The notes under the pieces are model-generated. The model saw nothing but the letters and a program-made list of their open reading frames with translations, was not told the origin of the DNA and made no database searches. Made by a program: the position numbers and the translations under genes. Shown piece by piece: positions 6,357-10,595 of a DNA stretch of 10,595 nt (the first letter of the stretch is position 1; each line of letters starts with the position of its first letter). The DNA is taken from the NCBI GenBank assembly GCA_013214365.1, contig JABSPI010000043.1, positions 3,438 through 14,032 of the forward strand, written 5' to 3'. Source of the DNA: Erythrobacter sp. (lineage in GTDB: Bacteria > Pseudomonadota > Alphaproteobacteria > Sphingomonadales > Sphingomonadaceae).

Positions 6357-7473
6357 CATGCCCGCCATGGCCCAAAGCCAGATATTCCTCTGACTGCATT
6401 TCGTTAAGCCGGCTGACCGTGCGCTCAAACTCGAACGCCCCGTCACCCGATTGATAGAGCTGTTCCGGCGGCGCGGCGGCCGCGGCAAACAGTTTAACGC
6501 GGGCCTCATATAGCGCGTCGATCAGCTTGGTAAAACGGATCGCCTCATTGCGGTTTTCCGGGGTCATCTGCGGAATTCCGACAATGATTACAGTGTGAAA
6601 CGCGCGTGCAATTGCGAGATAATCCGATGCCCCGCGATTTTCGCCGCACAAGCGTTTGAAACTGAACACGCCCACACCTTTAAGCGCCTTGGGCACGTAA
6701 AGCGTGCGCCCGCCACCCAGATCAAGCTCTCCCGAAGGCACATTGGCCGCATCCTCTGGAGCAAAATCGGTCAGGCGAAAGAACGCCTCGCGCACTTTTT
6801 CGGTGGCATCATCGCCCAATGGGGCATGCCACATCGACAGCCCCCCGATCCGGTCGAGCCGGTAATCGGTCTCGCCATTGAGCTCCACCACGTCCATTTC
6901 ACGCTCGACCAATTCGATGAAGGGAATGAACAGCGACCGGTTGAGCCCATCTTTATAAAGGTCATGGGGAGGGCGATTGGACGTGGTCACGATAATTGTT
7001 CCCGATGCCATCATGGTGGTGAAAAACCGGCCCATAATCGCGGCATCAGCGGTGTTGTTGACCACCATCTCATCAAAGGCAAGGCACCGGATTTCGCGCG
7101 AAAGCTGCGTTGCGACGGCGGTTAGTGGGTCCTTGACCTGGCTCTTGCGCGCCTTGGCCACCAATGCGTCCACTTCGAGCATGAAGGCGTGAAAATGCAC
7201 TCTGCGCTTGCGCTCTATCGCAAGCGTTTCCACGAACAGGTCCATGATCATGCTTTTGCCGCGCCCAACGCCGCCCCACATATAGACACCGCGTGGATCG
7301 GGCCGCGCGGAGCGTGTGCCGGTGAAGCGTTCGAACAAAGTTTTTTTGGGCAGGGGGGCCTCAAGCTCGTCCTGCAATTGCTGCAAACGCTGTGCCGCGG
7401 CGCGTTGCGCGGTGTCCGCTTGCAATTGTCCGTCGGCGATCAGCTCCTCATACCGGGCCAGCATACGGCTCAT
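6349..7473 (-). CDS. zapE: Cell division protein ZapE / AFG1-like ATPase
   Basis: This is a 374-residue AFG1/ZapE-family P-loop ATPase, close to the usual length. ZapE interacts with FtsZ and destabilises FtsZ polymers in an ATP-dependent way late in division; the mitochondrial relative AFG1 acts in quality control of inner-membrane complexes. The Walker A motif GGVGRGKS is at 67-74. The Walker B motif CLAFDEM is at 130-136 with Asp134-Glu135, and TTSNRPPHDLYKDGLNR is the family sensor-1 region. HFHAFMLEV before the Walker B is also typical. The ATG at 7471-7473 overlaps the thioesterase stop as ATGA, and no clear Shine-Dalgarno site is present, so translation is probably coupled. In many alphaproteobacteria zapE lies near succinate or malate dehydrogenase genes, which fits sdhB upstream; here the 3' neighbour is the convergent DSF synthase gene. 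Confidence 0.93.
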   Translation of the reverse strand: MSRMLARYEELIADGQLQADTAQRAAAQRLQQLQDELEAPLPKKTLFERFTGTRSARPDPRGVYMWGGVGRGKSMIMDLFVETLAIERKRRVHFHAFMLEVDALVAKARKSQVKDPLTAVATQLSREIRCLAFDEMVVNNTADAAIMGRFFTTMMASGTIIVTTSNRPPHDLYKDGLNRSLFIPFIELVEREMDVVELNGETDYRLDRIGGLSMWHAPLGDDATEKVREAFFRLTDFAPEDAANVPSGELDLGGGRTLYVPKALKGVGVFSFKRLCGENRGASDYLAIARAFHTVIIVGIPQMTPENRNEAIRFTKLIDALYEARVKLFAAAAAPPEQLYQSGDGAFEFERTVSRLNEMQSEEYLALGHGGHGA

Positions 7474-7994
7474 GAGGCGGCTGTATCTGCCGGTGCTCTG
7501 GCGCGCATTTTGCGGACAATGCCGGAATAACTCGCAACAATATCATCGTCTTGCATGACTTGGCCACGAATGAAGACAAGTTTGCCGGTTTCGCGCACAA
7601 TCTCGTTCACCGCATCGAGCACACGGGTTGGATCGCCGGCACCAACAAATTGGGTGGAGAGTTCCAAGGTCACCGAAGGGCCGGCATTCCCACTGCCGAT
7701 TGTGTGCATCGTGGTGAACATCGAAATATCGATCAATGCCAATGTCACCGCACCATGGATGATCCCTTGCAGGTTTTCATGTTTGCGCTCTGGAAACATG
7801 CGCAACCGCGCTTTGCCATCGGCGTCAATCGACGTGATCAGCTTCCCCATAACGGCGCCGTTGAACAGCGTCTCGTCCTTGAGGTTCCATAGCCGCCAGC
7901 CCGGGTTTTCGGGGTCTGGCCCGTGTTCGAAAACATCGTCGCCCAGACCCTTGGGAACACCTGTCGGGCCGGGCGACTGCTCAGCCTCGATCAA
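7470..7994 (-). CDS. PaaI-type hotdog-fold thioesterase
   Basis: This is a 174-residue protein with a single hotdog domain of the PaaI/YbgC-like acyl-CoA thioesterase superfamily, which hydrolyses acyl-CoA or aryl-CoA thioesters in the cytoplasm. The key segment is [20 protein letters not shown] (about 75-94), with His80-Gly81 and Asp89 matching the HGG...D core of PaaI proteins. The N-terminal ~40 residues ([16 protein letters not shown]) precede the fold. Translation appears to start at a TTG (7992-7994) that overlaps the sdhB stop as TTGA; on the minus strand a GGAG lies 8 bases upstream, which supports this start. The 3' end overlaps zapE by 4 bp. The substrate is unknown. Coupling to sdhB and zapE suggests a housekeeping role rather than part of the DSF system, although both act on acyl thioesters. 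Confidence 0.85.
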   Translation of the reverse strand: MIEAEQSPGPTGVPKGLGDDVFEHGPDPENPGWRLWNLKDETLFNGAVMGKLITSIDADGKARLRMFPERKHENLQGIIHGAVTLALIDISMFTTMHTIGSGNAGPSVTLELSTQFVGAGDPTRVLDAVNEIVRETGKLVFIRGQVMQDDDIVASYSGIVRKMRARAPADTAAS

Positions 7995-8773
7995 ATGGCG
8001 CGCTCCGCCATCATTTTCTTCGTCTCGGCAATCGCTTTTGCCGGCGAAAGACCCTTGGGGCAGACATTGGCGCAGTTCATAATCGTGTGGCAGCGATACA
8101 GGCGGAACGGATCTTCCAATTCGTTCAAACGCTCGCCGGTCATCTCATCGCGGCTATCGGCAAGCCAGCGATATGCCTGCAGAAGAATGGCCGGCCCGAG
8201 GAACTTGTCCGAATTCCACCAATAGGATGGGCATGAGGTGGAGCAGCACGCACACAAAATGCATTCATACAATCCGTCGAGCTTCTCACGCTGTTCGGGC
8301 GATTGCAGGCGTTCCTTGCCCGATGGTGTGGGGCTGACAGTTTGCAGCCAGGGGCGGATCGATGCGTATTGCGCGTAAAAGTGGGTGAAGTCCGGCACCA
8401 GATCCTTGATCACATCCATGTGCGGCAGCGGGGTGATGCGAATCTCGCCCTTCAAATCTTCGATTGAGGTGGTGCAAGCCAAACCGTTCTTGCCGTTGAG
8501 GTTCATCGAGCAAGAACCGCAAATCCCCTCGCGGCAGGAGCGACGGAAGGTCAGCGTGGGATCAATCTCGTTTTTGATTTTAAGCAGCGCATCGAGAACC
8601 ATCGGGCCGCAATCATCAAGGTCGAGCTCAAACTTGTCGTAGCGCGGGTTTTCCCCGCTATCGGGATCATAACGATAGATTTTGAAGGATTTGACGCGCT
8701 TGGCGTCTTTGACCTTGTGGACCTTGCCGTCAGATTTGATCTTCGAATTCTTCGGAAGAGTGAACGTCGCCAT
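7991..8773 (-). CDS. sdhB: Succinate dehydrogenase iron-sulfur subunit
   Basis: This is the 260-residue iron-sulfur subunit of respiratory complex II. It passes electrons from the SdhA flavin to ubiquinone at the inner membrane and links the TCA cycle with respiration. All cluster ligands are present. Cys80, Cys85, Cys88 and Cys100 ([10 protein letters not shown]...C) bind the [2Fe-2S] centre. Cys171, Cys174, Cys177 and Cys238 bind [4Fe-4S]. Cys181, Cys228 and Cys234 bind [3Fe-4S]. The CPSYWW tryptophans at the quinone site are also kept. The ATG at 8771-8773 is preceded on the minus strand by AGGGAT about 10 bases upstream, an imperfect Shine-Dalgarno site. It is the first gene of a tightly coupled run with the thioesterase and zapE. 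sdhA, sdhC and sdhD do not precede it: the upstream neighbour is a divergent SDR gene, so those subunits must be encoded elsewhere. Confidence 0.97.
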   Translation of the reverse strand: MATFTLPKNSKIKSDGKVHKVKDAKRVKSFKIYRYDPDSGENPRYDKFELDLDDCGPMVLDALLKIKNEIDPTLTFRRSCREGICGSCSMNLNGKNGLACTTSIEDLKGEIRITPLPHMDVIKDLVPDFTHFYAQYASIRPWLQTVSPTPSGKERLQSPEQREKLDGLYECILCACCSTSCPSYWWNSDKFLGPAILLQAYRWLADSRDEMTGERLNELEDPFRLYRCHTIMNCANVCPKGLSPAKAIAETKKMMAERAI

Positions 8774-9028
8774 TGTAATTCTTTATCCCTGGTTGCCCCG
8801 CGGGGCTTACTAGCGCGCCTTCCTGTTTAATGGAAGCGTCATAGGAGACAAGGTCGGCTGAGTTGCGAAGCGGGGAAGATGTGTTGCTTCATGCTCAGCA
8901 TTTGGTCTTGATTTGCGGCCTCTTGCTCCTGCGTTTTGCACTTTCCCCGCTGCCATTGCCGCGAGGCTTCTTCTGGTGATACGAGGCATTTATGAGAGCG
9001 GTTACAAATCTGTCGGGAGCGCGGCCTA
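8774..9028. promoter_or_regulatory. Divergent intergenic region between sdhB and the SDR gene
   Basis: These 255 bp separate two divergently transcribed genes and must hold both promoters or leaders. I see no convincing gene in it. Visible structures are a perfect 12-bp palindrome GCCCCGCGGGGC at 8795-8806, a hairpin with arms CGCCTTCC (8816-8823) and GGAAGCG (8832-8838) carrying one bulge, and an odd palindrome ATGCTCAGCAT at 8891-8901. The first two lie in what would be the sdhB leader or promoter. A weak minus-strand promoter, TTGTCT with a TAAACA 16 bp later (about 8825-8852), is possible but not convincing. Confidence 0.4.
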
Positions 9029-9775
9029 ATGCCGGGCGATGAGGGTAAAGACACCAACGCGCGCCCCGTGGCAGCGGTGTTCGGCGCGAGCGGCGGTATC
9101 GGCCGGTCTTTGTGCGAGGTTTTGGCGGAGCGTGGCTGTCATCCGATCTATGCTGGGTCGCGCAGGGGCGTGGGGCCGGATGGCCCCGATTTTCGGCGTT
9201 TTGCGTTTGATCTGACTGACGAGGGCAGCATCCAAAATGCCGCGGCCATGATGCGCGATGATCCGCCGGATTTGGTGATTGTTGCGACGGGGGTGCTGAC
9301 ATTGGAAGACGGCACCGGGCCCGAACGCACGCTCAAACGGCTTGATGCAGGTGCAATGGCGCAGGTTCTGGCGCTGAATACGATTGGTCCCGCTCTGATC
9401 GCGAAGCATATTCTGCCCCTCATGCCGCGTGATCGTCGGTTTGTGTTTGCCGCACTCAGCGCGCGTGTGGGGTCGATTTCGGATAATGGGCTGGGCGGAT
9501 GGCATTCCTATCGCGCGTCCAAAGCGGCGCTCAACATGTTGTTGAAAAACTTTGCCTTGGAGATGGGGCGCACCCACGCGGAGGGAATTGTCGTGGGCCT
9601 GCATCCCGGCACCGTGGACAGCGCCTTGTCTCAGCCTTTTCAGAAAGGCTTGCCAGAGGGACAACTAACCCAGCCAATGCAGGCGGCAACCAACCTGTTG
9701 AGGGTGTTGGATGCTCTATCGCCAAAAGATAGCGGCAAAGTCTTTGATTTCGCTGGGGTTCAAGTGCCCGCTTAG
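9029..9775 (+). CDS. C-factor-like short-chain dehydrogenase/reductase
   Basis: This is a 248-residue classical-type SDR with a Rossmann fold, expected to be a cytoplasmic NAD(P)-dependent oxidoreductase. The nucleotide-binding motif GASGGIG is at 19-25. VIVATGVL at 83-90 takes the NNAG position with altered residues. Asn117 (LNTIGP), Ser144 (ALSARVGSISDN), Tyr161 and Lys165 (SYRASKAALNML) complete the catalytic tetrad. HPGTVDSALSQPFQ near the C-terminus is characteristic of the C-factor/CsgA-like branch. GGGAG at 9015-9019 lies 9 bp before the ATG. The gene stands alone, divergent from sdhB and convergent with the ATP-grasp gene. The substrate is unknown; resemblance to Myxococcus CsgA does not by itself imply intercellular signalling, since this branch is widespread. 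Confidence 0.9.
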   Translation: MPGDEGKDTNARPVAAVFGASGGIGRSLCEVLAERGCHPIYAGSRRGVGPDGPDFRRFAFDLTDEGSIQNAAAMMRDDPPDLVIVATGVLTLEDGTGPERTLKRLDAGAMAQVLALNTIGPALIAKHILPLMPRDRRFVFAALSARVGSISDNGLGGWHSYRASKAALNMLLKNFALEMGRTHAEGIVVGLHPGTVDSALSQPFQKGLPEGQLTQPMQAATNLLRVLDALSPKDSGKVFDFAGVQVPA

Positions 9776-9776
9776 C

Positions 9777-9796
9777 TGCGAGCAAGGGGCCTCGCA
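9777..9796. terminator. Possible bidirectional terminator hairpin between convergent genes
   Basis: TGCGAG (9777-9782) and CTCGCA (9791-9796) pair perfectly around an 8-base loop, 2 bp after the SDR stop and about 20 bp beyond the end of the convergent ATP-grasp gene. There is no good T-tract on either side (ATCTTCTAT follows on the + strand), so termination would be weak or need help. Confidence 0.35.
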
Positions 9797-9815
9797 ATCT
9801 TCTATCAAGCGGCAG

Positions 9816-10595
9816 TCACAGCAGCCCGTGACGCGCAAGGCCCTCGGCGAGGATCGTCTCGATCAATTGTTCCTGCGACCAGCCCGCAAGCGCGGCGGCG
9901 CGGCCAAACACTTTCTTCGACCACAGATTACAATTGAGGTTGAGTTCCAAGAACTGGATATCGCCCGTCTCTTCGTTCACCCGGAATTCGAACCGGCCAT
10001 AGTCGAAAGGACGATATTCTTCCCAGCATTTGCGGGTCATATCCGCGATGCGCTCGGTCATTTCCGGGTTTTCAAACGGGTCGAGTGAATATTTCTGGCT
10101 GCGGTCGACCAGATCACGTTTTTCATAATAGGTGCGCAGGTGTGACGGGTCAGACTGACGGAAGATAAGCATCGGCAGAATCTGTGGCTCACCCCCGATT
10201 GTAATCACCGGGACTTCGACATCGCTGCCATCCAGAAAGGGTTCCACGATTGCATCCTGGCCGCCATTTTCCGGGTCATCGTGAATCCGGCGGACCCCGT
10301 CCATAACACCGGCCCAATCGAATGCATCCTGCACCCCCCAACTGGCCGAAGAATTGTTCGGTTTGACCACATAACGCGCCGCGCCGGGCAGTTTGTCGGA
10401 TGTGATGGGGGCACCTTTGCGAAAGATCGCCCATGCCGGTGTCGGCACCCCTGCATCAATTGCCGCACGTTTGGCCAAATGTTTATCATCGGACAGACCG
10501 CGCAAAATCGGGTTGGCACCCAGATAGGCTAACCCTGCTTTTTCGCACAAAAGCGGCGCCAGCATTTCTGAATTGAAGAACCCGGCGCGGTTCAG
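9816..10595 (-). CDS. D-alanine-D-alanine ligase-like ATP-grasp protein, N-terminus outside window
   Basis: This is the C-terminal 259 residues of an ATP-grasp enzyme related to D-Ala-D-Ala ligases. Such enzymes use ATP to activate a carboxylate as acylphosphate and couple it to an amine. The frame stays open to the window end (LNRAGFFNSE before the first ATG at 10565), so that ATG is probably internal and the gene begins outside. Visible motifs are RYVVKPNNSSASWGV (ATP-binding lysine and glycine/serine-rich loop), IVEPFLDGSDVEVPV, and DYGRFEFRV...LELNLNCNLW. The last two regions supply the catalytic Arg and the metal ligands Glu/Glu/Asn. The canonical Ddl ending EVNTxPG is replaced by ELNLNCNLW, and overall resemblance to Ddl is partial. 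A different peptide or amide ligase activity is therefore likely; the substrate is not identifiable. It converges on the SDR gene with 40 bp between the stops. Confidence 0.8.
   Translation of the reverse strand: MNRAGFFNSEMLAPLLCEKAGLAYLGANPILRGLSDDKHLAKRAAIDAGVPTPAWAIFRKGAPITSDKLPGAARYVVKPNNSSASWGVQDAFDWAGVMDGVRRIHDDPENGGQDAIVEPFLDGSDVEVPVITIGGEPQILPMLIFRQSDPSHLRTYYEKRDLVDRSQKYSLDPFENPEMTERIADMTRKCWEEYRPFDYGRFEFRVNEETGDIQFLELNLNCNLWSKKVFGRAAALAGWSQEQLIETILAEGLARHGLL

Noticed and set aside
6255..6509. Minus-strand 84-codon frame across the zapE 3' end
   Set aside because: It overlaps zapE in another frame on the same strand and its GHKRT-like repetition only reflects the short DNA repeats in the intergenic region.
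8839..9057. Minus-strand 72-codon frame in the sdhB/SDR intergenic region
   Set aside because: There is no recognisable domain or convincing ribosome-binding site, and it overlaps the SDR start; more likely regulatory DNA.
1..10595. CRISPR arrays, tRNA/rRNA genes, insertion sequences, prophage or toxin-antitoxin genes
   Set aside because: No spaced repeat array, tRNA cloverleaf, transposase or integrase motif, or terminal inverted repeat was seen on either strand.

Overview
The window looks like a chromosomal segment of an alphaproteobacterium, most likely Sphingomonadales (Erythrobacter/Sphingomonas type). This rests on high GC, short intergenic gaps, an XrtA/PEP-CTERM gene order, and an sdhB / thioesterase / zapE run. 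The placement comes from gene content and recalled family resemblance; no search was run.

Left part (1-5089, + strand): the tail of an exosortase A (XrtA) and exopolysaccharide locus. In order it holds a FemAB-type acyltransferase (5' end outside the window), a TIGR03087-type glycosyltransferase with a short RGP-repeat tail, exosortase A, and an XrtA-associated asparagine-synthase-like amidotransferase. The genes are 7 bp apart, overlapping by 11 bp, and 14 bp apart, so they probably form one operon. In such loci the exosortase is thought to process and anchor PEP-CTERM proteins at the envelope, while the glycosyltransferase, FemAB protein and amidotransferase help build or modify a co-encoded surface polysaccharide.

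Middle (5090-6238, + strand): a 219-bp, relatively AT-rich, dyad-rich intergenic region leads into an RpfF-like crotonase. Both catalytic glutamates of DSF (diffusible signal factor, a cis-2-unsaturated fatty acid) synthases are present at the correct spacing. No DSF sensor gene is visible. A quorum-signal synthase directly after an exosortase/EPS locus is the most interesting feature of the window.

Right of centre (6349-8773, - strand): succinate dehydrogenase iron-sulfur subunit (sdhB), a PaaI-type hotdog thioesterase and the AFG1-like ATPase ZapE. They form a run coupled by 4-bp stop/start overlaps and converge on the DSF synthase gene. sdhA, sdhC and sdhD are not next to sdhB here.

Right end (9029-10595): a C-factor-like short-chain dehydrogenase on + converges on a D-Ala-D-Ala-ligase-like ATP-grasp protein on -, whose N-terminus lies beyond the window. 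No rRNA, tRNA, CRISPR array, insertion sequence or phage gene was seen.
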